NCBI GenBank assembly: GCA_015232355.1
Contig: JADFZW010000004.1
Coordinates: 62,001 to 126,000 of the forward strand
From: Oligoflexia bacterium
GTDB taxonomy: Bacteria > Bdellovibrionota > Bacteriovoracia > Bacteriovoracales > Bacteriovoracaceae
Direction: 5' to 3'
Length of the DNA: 64,000 nt
The notes under the pieces were generated by a model. It saw only the letters and a list, made by a program, of their open reading frames with translations, was not told the DNA's origin and did not search any database. A program made the translations under genes and the position numbers. Positions 1 to 10,040 of this stretch are shown in pieces. Positions within the stretch are counted from its first letter, which is position 1, and each line of letters opens with the position of its first letter.

Positions 1-885
1 ACCACTAGAAGGAGCACATATCCACAAATTAGAACCACTTTCACTATATGAAGCTTTCTCACCATTATCTGTAGTTGCACCAATGGCCATCACTCCATAA
101 AAATTTGCTTGACCATCATAATCTGATCTATCGATCTCTGTTTCATCACTATTATTAGAACCATTATTAACACCATTGTTAGCACCATTACCTGCGGCCC
201 AAACATAGACAACACCTTTTCCATTTCTTCCATAAGTCACACCTTCAGTTATGGCCGAAGTCCAAGTACTATTGGCAGTTGTAAACTTTCCAGTTCCATC
301 GGTAGCACCCCAACTATTATTGCTAATACTAACTAAATCATAATTACGAGTCATGGCATCTGTTTCATCAGCATCAGTTCTTCCACCTAATGCTAACAAA
401 TTATATCCCACTACTTTCGCTCTAGGAGCAACACCTCTAACTCCAATACCATTACTATCTCTAGCGGCCGCAAGTCCGGCGACAGCGGTTCCATGTCCAG
501 AACTACTCTCTTCAGGGGATGGATCATCTATACTATATAAGTAATTCCAACTTCTCCCACTATAAATGTTATCACTCAAATCAGGATGATTAATCTGTAA
601 TCCATCATCAATCACAGCGATAACAACATCATCTCCTTTGTTTCCACTATCCCACACTGAAGTGACATTAATATCTTCACCCACTAATAAATCTGTTAAT
701 TGACCTGTATTTTTCAAATGCCATTGATAACTGTAATAAGAATCACTACTCGCTGTTGCTGTAGCGGCCACGACTGCTAAACTTTGAGCACTGGCCGCCA
801 GTTTAGTATTCGACTGCTTTGAACATGAATACAGAGATAGAAATAACAATAAAATTATAAAATCTGATAATATAAGTCTTTTCAT
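1..885 (-). CDS. Subtilisin-like (S8, kexin-type) serine protease lipoprotein, C-terminus off window
   Basis: The minus strand is open from an ATG at 885 to the window edge, giving 295 codons without a stop. The first 20 residues form a hydrophobic signal ending LSLYSC, a plausible lipobox, so a surface or periplasmic lipoprotein is expected. The catalytic Asp lies in VIDDG near residue 85 and the catalytic His in SGHGTAV near residue 122; NNSWG and AAGNG follow the S8 pattern. The text after the signal resembles proprotein-convertase or kexin catalytic domains. The catalytic Ser would lie beyond the window. It is a distinct gene from the subtilase at 10041-11840. Confidence 0.9.
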   Translation of the reverse strand, partial: MKRLILSDFIILLLFLSLYSCSKQSNTKLAASAQSLAVVAATATASSDSYYSYQWHLKNTGQLTDLLVGEDINVTSVWDSGNKGDDVVIAVIDDGLQINHPDLSDNIYSGRSWNYLYSIDDPSPEESSSGHGTAVAGLAAARDSNGIGVRGVAPRAKVVGYNLLALGGRTDADETDAMTRNYDLVSISNNSWGATDGTGKFTTANSTWTSAITEGVTYGRNGKGVVYVWAAGNGANNGVNNGSNNSDETEIDRSDYDGQANFYGVMAIGATTDNGEKASYSESGSNLWICAPSSG

Positions 886-1109
886 ATATGCTTATGCTTT
901 TATGCTTTAGTAAATTATTTTTATTTATTAAATAATTTATTTAGTTCATTTTAACCTTTAATCGGAAAATCAATTAATTACTTTATCTCTTTATTTATTT
1001 ACGCTAAATAAATTTTGTAAAAAAAATTCTTAAAAAAAATGCTTAATACTACCGACAAGTAAAATGATAATCACACAATAATAATATTAATATAATATAG
1101 GTAAGTATT

Positions 1110-2789
<1,680 letters not shown>

Positions 2790-2868
2790 TCCACTAAAAA
2801 AGATTATAGTCGTCTTCATCCTTAAAGAGAGAAAGGGAAGTTAATTTCAAAAATCACTCACACATAAT

Positions 2869-3891
2869 TCACTTAGTATGAATATCTTTGTTTATAAATC
2901 TGATTCCTACTTTGAAATTTTTTTCTTTCTCTCTAACACGTACAGATCGTACTTCTCCTTCTATCGCAGATGACATCGGACTTCCACTAACTTCATCAAT
3001 AACTATAATTGTTCCTTGTCTAAATTCATTCCACTTTAAACAAATAAATGCAAGTCCACCCTTGGAAAAATCTAACAATTGATAATATTGTGGTTCTGCA
3101 CTGTCATCATTTTTCTTTTTAAGGCGAACAAACTTCTCCTCTTTTATTTGTTTACGAGCATTAGATCTTTTATCTTTATAATAGAGTTCCTCCTTCTCCT
3201 CTTTACTCAAATTAGCATTAGCTCCCACCTTTAATATCTCTGCGGAAGCTAAACGCTTATCTTTCTCATTAGCAGCAGAACTAACTCTATAAACCATCTC
3301 TCTATTCTTTTTTGCTTGGGCATCATTCTCATCATCTAAATCAATCTTCCAATCATTATCAGAAAATGTTTCTAACTCTTCTCTAATCATTGCAATATCT
3401 TGGGCCAAATAATTATCATTTATTTCTGTATCAAATCCAGGCACAGAAGAAGAAGAAGAAGATGATGATGATGATGATGATGATGATGAATCTTCATGCT
3501 TTTCATTTTCTTCATCCTCTTCTTTATATTTAGGATAATATCTAGTCATACTCTCAGGAACTTTTATCTTTAGTAACTTATCTTCTTGTTTTAGAATAGT
3601 AGATTTAAAAATTGCATAATCTTCTGGATAATGAATATATATTGGAAGTTGAGGATTAAATTTAAAGACCTCACTCTCCTCTGGCGAAAATATTTCAATC
3701 ACATTATGTTCTTGATCTATTAACATCAAGGTCATTTTATTTGAAACAACTCTTGAATCACCATCAACACTTTCACCCTTTTGCCAAACAATCAGCTTAT
3801 TACAACGCTTTTGATTTAAACTCAAGCTTTGAGTAATTTGGTTAATATCACATATAATTTGTTCTGCTTTAAGTTTATTTTTTGACATCAA
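2869..3891 (-). CDS. PilZ-domain protein with poly-Ser linker
   Basis: The 340-residue protein has an N-terminal region of unknown fold (1-120), a 15-residue Ser run near 135-150, a charged region, and a C-terminal domain from about residue 240. There RLKKKN, FSKGGLAFI and a closing VGIRFI strand resemble PilZ, the c-di-GMP-binding fold. The Arg of the RxxxR signature is less clear than in standard PilZ domains, so ligand binding is uncertain. Its start overlaps the end of the upstream secreted-protein gene by 17 bases, so the two are probably co-transcribed. Confidence 0.65.
   Translation of the reverse strand: MMSKNKLKAEQIICDINQITQSLSLNQKRCNKLIVWQKGESVDGDSRVVSNKMTLMLIDQEHNVIEIFSPEESEVFKFNPQLPIYIHYPEDYAIFKSTILKQEDKLLKIKVPESMTRYYPKYKEEDEENEKHEDSSSSSSSSSSSSSSSVPGFDTEINDNYLAQDIAMIREELETFSDNDWKIDLDDENDAQAKKNREMVYRVSSAANEKDKRLASAEILKVGANANLSKEEKEELYYKDKRSNARKQIKEEKFVRLKKKNDDSAEPQYYQLLDFSKGGLAFICLKWNEFRQGTIIVIDEVSGSPMSSAIEGEVRSVRVREKEKNFKVGIRFINKDIHTK
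3445..3489 (-). repeat. In-frame poly-Ser microsatellite
   Basis: GAA and GAT triplets on the plus strand read as Ser codons (TTC/ATC frame aside) on the minus strand and encode about 15 Ser in the PilZ protein. Confidence 0.8.
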
Positions 3892-4786
3892 AATAATTAC
3901 CAGTTATCTCTTTAAAATATTTTTTTGTAAGGACTACTCCATTTTTTATCTTACACTTAAGCACAAATGGTACAAAATCAAAGGTCTCAAAACCCTTTTT
4001 AGCATCAACAAAATCTACAAAGTTATAATTAAAACTATAATGCTCTTTACTTGCTTCCACCCTAGTAACTGTCACCACAGGTATTCTTGTCTCTCTAGGA
4101 ACTATAGTATCTTCATCCATTTTTCTTTGAATTTGAAAAATACACCAATCATGTTCATCATCTTTTGAAACATTACTTGGAAGTAGTCGGCCTGTCTGGA
4201 AAAACACCTCTGCCATTCGTTCAGCACTTGCTCCGCCCCCAGCTCCTTGTGACCCAGAATATTTAAAAGTAATATCCTTGTTTATTACCACTGAAATATT
4301 ATTGGTATAATTTAACAATTTACTGTTATCATTTAACGATGGTAACAAAAAGAGTGCTTTTACTTGTTCATCTTCTAATTTCTCCCATCTACTCATAGTC
4401 ATACACTGAACCTTAATATCTGGGGCCGAGAGTTTGATAAAAAGATTATCCTGATTTTCAGCAAAGATACTTTGAACCTCTATCTTCTTTTTTAGATCCT
4501 TAACTAACAAATACAAATTCTTTTTTTGATTCCAAATAAACATCTCAATATCTTGAAACTTTTGTTTTACTCCTGAACCCTCTCCCTTATTTTCAAAAGT
4601 AAATCGCTCAACAAATTTATCAATATTTTCTACCGCCACCTCTTGTTTAGCTTGAATTAAATTTATATTACATAAATAAGTATTATAAATATTTGCTAGT
4701 GATGCTGATGCTGATGCTGATGCTATTGATGTTATGGTAGCAAATATCAGTAAAATAAAAAAAATAAATAAATTACTAACCGACAT
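3875..4786 (-). CDS. Exported protein of unknown function
   Basis: A strong N-terminal hydrophobic signal (residues 5-24) ends in an Ala-Ser repeat, followed by about 275 soluble residues without a family I recognise. Two Cys (in YLCNIN and VQCMTM) and a Gly-rich GAGGGA turn are visible, and the C-terminal third looks beta-rich. It starts 12 bases after the galactokinase-like gene ends and overlaps the following PilZ gene, suggesting one transcript. An envelope role is inferred only from the signal peptide. Confidence 0.6.
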   Translation of the reverse strand: MSVSNLFIFFILLIFATITSIASASASASLANIYNTYLCNINLIQAKQEVAVENIDKFVERFTFENKGEGSGVKQKFQDIEMFIWNQKKNLYLLVKDLKKKIEVQSIFAENQDNLFIKLSAPDIKVQCMTMSRWEKLEDEQVKALFLLPSLNDNSKLLNYTNNISVVINKDITFKYSGSQGAGGGASAERMAEVFFQTGRLLPSNVSKDDEHDWCIFQIQRKMDEDTIVPRETRIPVVTVTRVEASKEHYSFNYNFVDFVDAKKGFETFDFVPFVLKCKIKNGVVLTKKYFKEITGNYFDVKK

Positions 4787-4798
4787 AAATTAAATAAC

Positions 4799-6010
4799 CT
4801 ATATTTTCCTTTTATGATTTATATGATTGTTATGATTGTTATGATTTATAACAATAGTATTAGCATCTATTTCCTTTGATATCTTTTCCTTTTGACCTTT
4901 TCTCACCAAAGCAACAATTAAACTGGCCACTCCACTATCAGTTGCCAACCTAGCACCATAAACATCTTTATGTTTTTTAAATAATTCTAAATACGAATCA
5001 ATTTGAGCAGTAGATGCTTCATAATCACTACTTAATGATGAATGTGATAAGTACATTAAATTCCCCGCCAAATCGCAATCTCCCTCTAAAAATGCCTGCC
5101 TCATCTTTAGCACTCTGATATTTTCGTTTAGTAAATGGCGAGCTCGCTTAAACAGAGTTTTATTTGCTAAAAATTTCTCATATTCAGCAATACGTTCTAT
5201 TTGCAAATCCCGTAAGCTATTCACCTTCAAGAGAGCACAAATCTCCTCACACTCTCTTCTTCTACAAATATTTATCTCTCCACGTTTTGAATGACCACGT
5301 CCCATATTCATCACTAAAATTTCCATCTCCTTGGGAAGTTTAATCCTTTCAAATTCTAATGTCTTAGTATCGATAAAAAATGCTCTCTCATTATCATCAT
5401 CTTCATCATCGGCAACATCAACTACATCTGGCGCATCACCAACACTTATCACTTCCGTTACATATTTATACTTATCGTACTTATCACAAGCAATGCTAAC
5501 TACCATTGGATCTGCAATACTCGCCGACATTGAAAGAAATTCAATTTGCACTCTCAAAATTAACTTCGAAATAGTAAGATCAGAGAGATCCAATTTGAAT
5601 GCTTGTTTCAATGCTCTCATCAGCGCCACCATTAGAACTACACCTGAGCAAAGTCCACTACTCAAAGGAACAAAGGATTCAATCTTTATCTCCATTCCAG
5701 CTAACTTAAAATTCTCTTTTCTCAAAATTTTGGTAACACCTTTAATGTAATCTCCCCAATTACCACTCAATTCTTCCTCTCCCAAATTATAAGAGATCAC
5801 CGCTCCAAAAGCGTTGCTTCTGGCCACTACCAACAATGGTTTACCATTTTCTGAATTTGAATTTGATTGAGTTAACTTAACTGAGACAGTCGTGGATTCG
5901 GCCACAAGCGCTGATAAAACTAAACCTTGATTATAGTCTGTATGTCCCCCGATGATATTTGCCCTAGCATATGCTTTGGCAGTAAAAATATCCGAGTAAT
6001 TCTTACTCAT
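4799..6010 (-). CDS. galK: Galactokinase-like GHMP kinase
   Basis: The N-terminus carries the galactokinase signature IIGGHTDYNQG (about residues 19-29), which binds the sugar. The GHMP phosphate loop appears as PLSSGLCSG rather than the usual PxGxGLSSSA. A candidate catalytic Asp lies in SIADPM, and the third GHMP motif is degraded to GARLATDSGVASLIVAL. Expected chemistry is ATP-dependent phosphorylation of galactose or a related sugar at C1. An acidic insertion (DDEDDD) and an Asn/His-rich tail made by a short repeat are unusual. Because two ATP motifs deviate, substrate and activity may differ from true GalK. Confidence 0.7.
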   Translation of the reverse strand: MSKNYSDIFTAKAYARANIIGGHTDYNQGLVLSALVAESTTVSVKLTQSNSNSENGKPLLVVARSNAFGAVISYNLGEEELSGNWGDYIKGVTKILRKENFKLAGMEIKIESFVPLSSGLCSGVVLMVALMRALKQAFKLDLSDLTISKLILRVQIEFLSMSASIADPMVVSIACDKYDKYKYVTEVISVGDAPDVVDVADDEDDDNERAFFIDTKTLEFERIKLPKEMEILVMNMGRGHSKRGEINICRRRECEEICALLKVNSLRDLQIERIAEYEKFLANKTLFKRARHLLNENIRVLKMRQAFLEGDCDLAGNLMYLSHSSLSSDYEASTAQIDSYLELFKKHKDVYGARLATDSGVASLIVALVRKGQKEKISKEIDANTIVINHNNHNNHINHKRKI

Positions 6011-6103
6011 ATTCCTCCCAAAATAGTTGCTATAAGTTAAGAATATGCTTAATCCGAATTATAGGCAATGGACTTTTTACTCTGAAATCATATACGATTA
6101 TCT

Positions 6104-6139
6104 ATGAGTATTATGAGTATTATTAGTGTTATGAGTATG
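6104..6139. repeat. Four tandem 9-bp units between divergent genes
   Basis: ATGAGTATT, ATGAGTATT, ATTAGTGTT and ATGAGTATG lie head to tail in the space between the galactokinase-like gene (leftward) and the small membrane protein gene (rightward). They could be an iterated binding site or simple slippage products. Confidence 0.7.
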
Positions 6140-6161
6140 AAGATACGTAGGAGATATTTTT

Positions 6162-6347
6162 ATGTTAAAAATAAAAACCCATATTAAATTTTGGCCTCTT
6201 CTTTTATGCTGTCTATCGATACTCTTTTTCTCCTTTTATTTGATGATTAATTCATACACAGCGCAGTTTAATCTTGGAGAAGAGACTCTCTTTGATCAAA
6301 TAATTAGTCGCTTAAACTCACTCTCTTTTATTCTTAAATCTTTATAG
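6162..6347 (+). CDS. Small single-span membrane protein
   Basis: The 61-residue product has one clear transmembrane segment (about residues 10-29, rich in Leu and Phe) and a short C-terminal helix. A good ribosome binding site (AGGAGA) precedes the ATG. It belongs to no family I know. It lies about 140 bases upstream of the DUF1820 gene on the same strand. The open frame is short, but the ribosome binding site and membrane span argue that it is real. Confidence 0.5.
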   Translation: MLKIKTHIKFWPLLLCCLSILFFSFYLMINSYTAQFNLGEETLFDQIISRLNSLSFILKSL

Positions 6348-6484
6348 ATGAATAATAATTTAAAAAAATATTTCATTTCACCTATTGTCACCATAACAAA
6401 AATAAGTGATTAATATTCATTATCCTTTTTATTATTTTATTTATAGATATCAGACTAAAATACCTGGATTACTGGATTATACAT

Positions 6485-6835
6485 ATGCCTATACCAAATA
6501 ATAATAACCAACCCTGCTACTACGTTGTGAGCTATCGTGATCCTCAAACAAATAAAATACTCTCTCTTAAGGCCAAGACAATAAGAGATTCAAATGTTGG
6601 CTTAAGTTTCATATTTCTCTCTGATTTTATCTTTGATACTGATTCTTTAGTAATAAACCCAGTGGCAGAAGAGTTAAAAAATCGTTTCAGCAATACCAAA
6701 GGGCTACACCTATCGATATATAATATAATCTCAATTGAAGAGACAGGTGTTGAAAACAAAGGATTAAAATTTGAACAAGATCGTCTTAAAGTTTTAATTT
6801 TGCCCTCTGATAATACCACTACCACTCCTCATTAA
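6485..6835 (+). CDS. DUF1820 family protein
   Basis: The 116-residue sequence follows the DUF1820 layout: a Tyr-rich opening strand (CYYVVSY), a KILSLKAKTI strand, a stretch around VVNPVAEELKNRF-type residues (here LVINPVAEELKNRF), and a closing LSIYNIISIEE strand. The family is small, cytoplasmic and uncharacterised, found widely in Proteobacteria. The next gene begins at the stop codon (TAATG), so the two are translationally coupled. Confidence 0.7.
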   Translation: MPIPNNNNQPCYYVVSYRDPQTNKILSLKAKTIRDSNVGLSFIFLSDFIFDTDSLVINPVAEELKNRFSNTKGLHLSIYNIISIEETGVENKGLKFEQDRLKVLILPSDNTTTTPH

Positions 6836-7347
6836 TGGCGAATGAATTTATGACAAAACTACTTCTAAAAATAACTATAATACTAACTCTAGCTCTAGCT
6901 CTAGCTCTAACATTATCTTTTGCAGTTTCAGCAAATCACATAAATATCATAAAAAAAGAGTCCTCATACCAACACTTAAAAAAAATTCTCTCCTCTCTTA
7001 AAAAACCAGTCTCACTTACTAAAACAGATGGTTCAATTGAGAAGGCCAAAGATTGGTTCACTATTATCGAATTAGCGCAAAATTACTATCTTTCCAATAA
7101 AATGGAGATGGAGTTTGGTGCACTCAAGGAGTATCAAATTCATCTTAGTTGGGCATTAGAACATGAGAGTGAAATTGATAAATTCTATAATACTAATTCA
7201 AAAAAACCCGCACCTCCCGCACCTCCCGCACCTAAAGAAGTTTTTATTTCAAAATTAACTGATGCCATTGTAAGTAACAAAACAGAGTTAAAGGAATTAC
7301 TTAAACCCTACTTCTCCTCTATCAAAGTAGATCTCGCAAAAATCTGA
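6835..7347 (+). CDS. Exported helical protein of unknown function
   Basis: Two possible starts exist: 6835 (overlapping the DUF1820 stop) and an in-frame ATG at 6850 whose product opens directly with a signal peptide rich in Leu-Ala repeats. The mature part of about 135 residues is helical and contains a Pro-Ala repeat near residue 122. No family is recognised. Its 3' end overlaps the convergent glycosyltransferase gene by 40 bases, which is unusual and may lead to antisense interference. Confidence 0.55.
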   Translation: MANEFMTKLLLKITIILTLALALALTLSFAVSANHINIIKKESSYQHLKKILSSLKKPVSLTKTDGSIEKAKDWFTIIELAQNYYLSNKMEMEFGALKEYQIHLSWALEHESEIDKFYNTNSKKPAPPAPPAPKEVFISKLTDAIVSNKTELKELLKPYFSSIKVDLAKI

Positions 7348-8213
7348 CTTATTCTTTGATAATCCTCACCAATGTTATTATGTTTTTGATATCCATTTAA
7401 AAGTATTTGCGATTTAGTAATTATTTCTTTTACTAGCAAATTTTTAAGATCACTATCTAACGATGAATCGCTTGAACTCTCTCGCAAAAAATCATCCATG
7501 GCCACCACTCTATAATAATCCATGGCCACATACTTTCTAGAGAGTTGATCTTGATGTCCACCATATTTGATAATGATGGGTTTATCTATAAATCCCACTT
7601 CAAATTTAGAGGTAATTCGAAGCCACAACTCATAATCTTCACAAACAATAAAATCCTCTCTAAAAACACTTACCTCTTTAAAAACATCTCTATGAATGGT
7701 AACCGCTGATGGACTTATCAAACAAAGCGGAAGGCATTTACTAAATATATTTCCCCCATACTTTTGATGTTTTTTCATTTGATTTACTCTAACACCATTT
7801 CTAATCCAAATCTCATTTCCATGAACAACTTTGATACTTGGATTTTTTAACAAATAATCAAATGTTAACTTTAATTTATTTTTGCTCCACTCATCGTCAG
7901 AGTCTAAAAAAGAGATCCACTCACCTTTGGCCAACTCCATACCTCTATTTCTGGCCCAGCTCACTCCATGATTTTCTTGAAAGTTGTGGTATTGAATTTT
8001 TTTTTCAGGATGTTTTTGAAGATATTTTGTAATTAGATCTTTTGTATTATCAGTAGAACCATCATCTACTATAATCACTTCAATTTCCACATTCACATTC
8101 ACACCAACATCAACTTTCTGCTTTAAAACAGAATCAAGTGCTCGAATTAAAAGTTCTCCGCGATTATATGTTGGTATGATTACACTCACGCTCATACTCA
8201 TATTAGAAACCAT
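7308..8213 (-). CDS. Family 2 glycosyltransferase
   Basis: The sequence opens with SVIIPTYNRGELL and continues with VIIVDDGSTDNT, the nucleotide-sugar-binding core of GT-A family 2 enzymes. The metal-binding DxD appears in FLDSDDEW near residue 100, and ED in VCEDYELW is the likely base region. It transfers a sugar from an activated donor, probably for surface polysaccharide; the acceptor is unknown. The aldo/keto reductase gene overlaps its start by 11 bases, so the two form an operon. No membrane span is seen. Confidence 0.88.
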   Translation of the reverse strand: MVSNMSMSVSVIIPTYNRGELLIRALDSVLKQKVDVGVNVNVEIEVIIVDDGSTDNTKDLITKYLQKHPEKKIQYHNFQENHGVSWARNRGMELAKGEWISFLDSDDEWSKNKLKLTFDYLLKNPSIKVVHGNEIWIRNGVRVNQMKKHQKYGGNIFSKCLPLCLISPSAVTIHRDVFKEVSVFREDFIVCEDYELWLRITSKFEVGFIDKPIIIKYGGHQDQLSRKYVAMDYYRVVAMDDFLRESSSDSSLDSDLKNLLVKEIITKSQILLNGYQKHNNIGEDYQRISQIFARSTLIEEK

Positions 8214-9177
8214 ATTTTTTTACAATCCTTAGTGCTTTATCAATATCGCCCACATCTACATTCTGCAGACTAGAAAGCTGTTCAAGTTGCTCTAAATTTC
8301 TTACTCCACAAAGCGTAGAAGTAACTTCCAAATAAGATAAGTTATGATTTACCCCTAAACTTAATCCACTTAATCCGCTCATTTCACTTCTTATCTCTTC
8401 CATCGCTAAAATTTTTTTCTCTCTTAACTCTTTTGCTTTAGGATTTTTCCACCAAGGTGCCCAAGACCGAGCATCATATGAATCATATGATTCATATCTA
8501 TCTCTATTAACTCTCCCACTAATAATTCCTTTATCCAATGTTCCCCATGCAAAAAATGGTATCTCTTTCTCTCGCAAATATAAAAATATCTCATCCACTA
8601 CCACTCTATTAAAGATATTAAGTTCACTCTGTACAGCATCCACTCCACGCTTACCAACTATCTCTTCCGCCCGCTCTAAATCGACAATATTGGTGTTTGC
8701 AAGTCCAATATATTTAATTTTCCCACTCTCTTGGGCCCTAACCAAAACCTCCAAGGTAGAACGAATATCAAAATAATCATCAGGCCAATGAATCATATAC
8801 AAATCGATATAATCACTTTGTAAATCTTTAAGGGATTGGTCCAACATCTCCTTTGCAATTTTGGGATCATTTGAGATGCGAATTCTCTTATTTTGATCAT
8901 AGGTAACGCCACACTTAGAAATTATGAATACACTGTCACGTAAATTCTTAAATGCTTTTCCTATGCGTCTTTCTGAGAGAGTAAAACCATAAACAGGAGC
9001 TGTATCAAATACGTTTATTCCCGCATCAAAAGATCTCTTTAAAAGTTCGATGGCGCTTTGTTCATTTATTGCTCCAAAACCATAACCACCTCCCTCTCCA
9101 CTAATTGCCGCTCCACCAAACCCAATGCGTGATAACTTTTTATTGGCAAATCTAGAAATTTTTTTTCTCTCAATCAT
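8203..9177 (-). CDS. Aldo/keto reductase
   Basis: The 324 residues form a TIM-barrel oxidoreductase. The catalytic tetrad is visible: Asp and Tyr in FDTAPVYG, Lys in FIISKCG and His in YMIHWPD. It should reduce carbonyls with NADPH. Overlap with the downstream glycosyltransferase suggests a role in sugar metabolism, for example in surface glycan precursors, as with other sugar-linked aldo/keto reductases; that is inference. The gene diverges from the L28 gene across about 150 AT-rich bases. Confidence 0.88.
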   Translation of the reverse strand: MIERKKISRFANKKLSRIGFGGAAISGEGGGYGFGAINEQSAIELLKRSFDAGINVFDTAPVYGFTLSERRIGKAFKNLRDSVFIISKCGVTYDQNKRIRISNDPKIAKEMLDQSLKDLQSDYIDLYMIHWPDDYFDIRSTLEVLVRAQESGKIKYIGLANTNIVDLERAEEIVGKRGVDAVQSELNIFNRVVVDEIFLYLREKEIPFFAWGTLDKGIISGRVNRDRYESYDSYDARSWAPWWKNPKAKELREKKILAMEEIRSEMSGLSGLSLGVNHNLSYLEVTSTLCGVRNLEQLEQLSSLQNVDVGDIDKALRIVKKYGF

Positions 9178-9325
9178 AAATATTCACACTCAACTAAAAA
9201 ATAATTTCAAATAAATTAAAATAAATTAAAATGATTAATTTACATCAGATACTTTACATCTTGCGTTTTATCAATTAGAAAAACAATTAGTTGCTAATTA
9301 CATTTTTAAAAGAGGAAATACGATT

Positions 9326-9565
9326 ATGTCAAAGGTATGCGATTTAACAGGCAAGCGAAGATTAGTTGGAAATAAGGTTTCTCACGCAAACAACAAAAAG
9401 AAAACCAAACAAGAAGTCAATCTACATACAAAAAGAGTTTTCGATCCAGATTCTGGTGAAACCATAAAATTAAAACTTTCTACTAGAGCAATAAGATCTC
9501 TTGATAAAATTGGTTCTCTCTCAAAATTCTTAAGAAAAAATAGTAGAAAATTATTTGCTGATTAA
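9326..9565 (+). CDS. rpmB: 50S ribosomal protein L28
   Basis: The 79-residue basic protein begins MSKVCDLTGKRRLVGNKVSHANNK, the conserved L28 opening, and keeps the LSTRAIRSLDKIG segment. Length fits the family. Only one Cys remains (residue 5), so it is the form without a zinc ribbon. AGAGGAAA precedes the ATG. The gene stands alone between divergent and convergent neighbours, unlike the common rpmB-rpmG pair. Confidence 0.95.
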   Translation: MSKVCDLTGKRRLVGNKVSHANNKKKTKQEVNLHTKRVFDPDSGETIKLKLSTRAIRSLDKIGSLSKFLRKNSRKLFAD

Positions 9566-9588
9566 TCTTTTAACTTTCTTTTAACTTT

Positions 9589-10023
9589 TTATTTCGTTGA
9601 AATTTTTTGTGCCGTCTGTGTTGCCGTCTGTGTTGTAAGAGCTTTTACTTTATCCACCAATTTTCTTATATCAGGTTTACAGATTGCCTCATTTGCTCCA
9701 CACTTTAATGAATCAAACATCTCTTGGTTAACCTGTTCACTTTTGCTTCCACTTCCATTTCTATCTTCATTATCTAAAATTCTAATTATTGGTAGAATAT
9801 CCTTATTAAATTTTGTTCTCATAAGCGAGATCACTTCCAAACTGCTCATCACTCTCACGTCTGGGCCCACAATTGCTAGAGAGAATTTATCTCCTTCTAA
9901 TAAACTTAAAGCATGAAATCCCTCTGTAGTAGATGTAACTTTCAGCCCATTCAATTGAAGTGCGTCTCCAATACTCTTTTGAAACGACATTGCTGCAGAA
10001 ACTATTAAGATATTTTTTCCCAT
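9589..10023 (-). CDS. Stand-alone pseudo-receiver domain protein
   Basis: The 144 residues match the receiver (REC) fold from the ILIVSA first strand to a final helix. The acidic pair of strand 1 is missing (SAAM instead of DD), and the phosphorylation site strand reads LAIVGPDV, without the Asp in the usual position. CKPD keeps the conserved Lys. It is therefore probably not phosphorylated by the normal mechanism and may act as a docking module. It follows the subtilase gene by 17 bases and probably shares its transcript. Confidence 0.7.
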   Translation of the reverse strand: MGKNILIVSAAMSFQKSIGDALQLNGLKVTSTTEGFHALSLLEGDKFSLAIVGPDVRVMSSLEVISLMRTKFNKDILPIIRILDNEDRNGSGSKSEQVNQEMFDSLKCGANEAICKPDIRKLVDKVKALTTQTATQTAQKISTK

Positions 10024-10040
10024 ATATATTTTTTTATCTA

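Noticed and set aside
353..544. Plus-strand frame of 63 residues
   Set aside because: It is antisense to the subtilase catalytic domain, whose minus-strand frame has intact Asp and His motifs.
5331..5750. Plus-strand frame of 139 residues
   Set aside because: It lies fully antisense to the galactokinase-like gene and is Ser/Thr-rich low-complexity text.
6104..6139. Possible CRISPR or origin iterons
   Set aside because: Four 9-bp units without spacers are not a CRISPR array, and no initiator gene or DnaA boxes are nearby.
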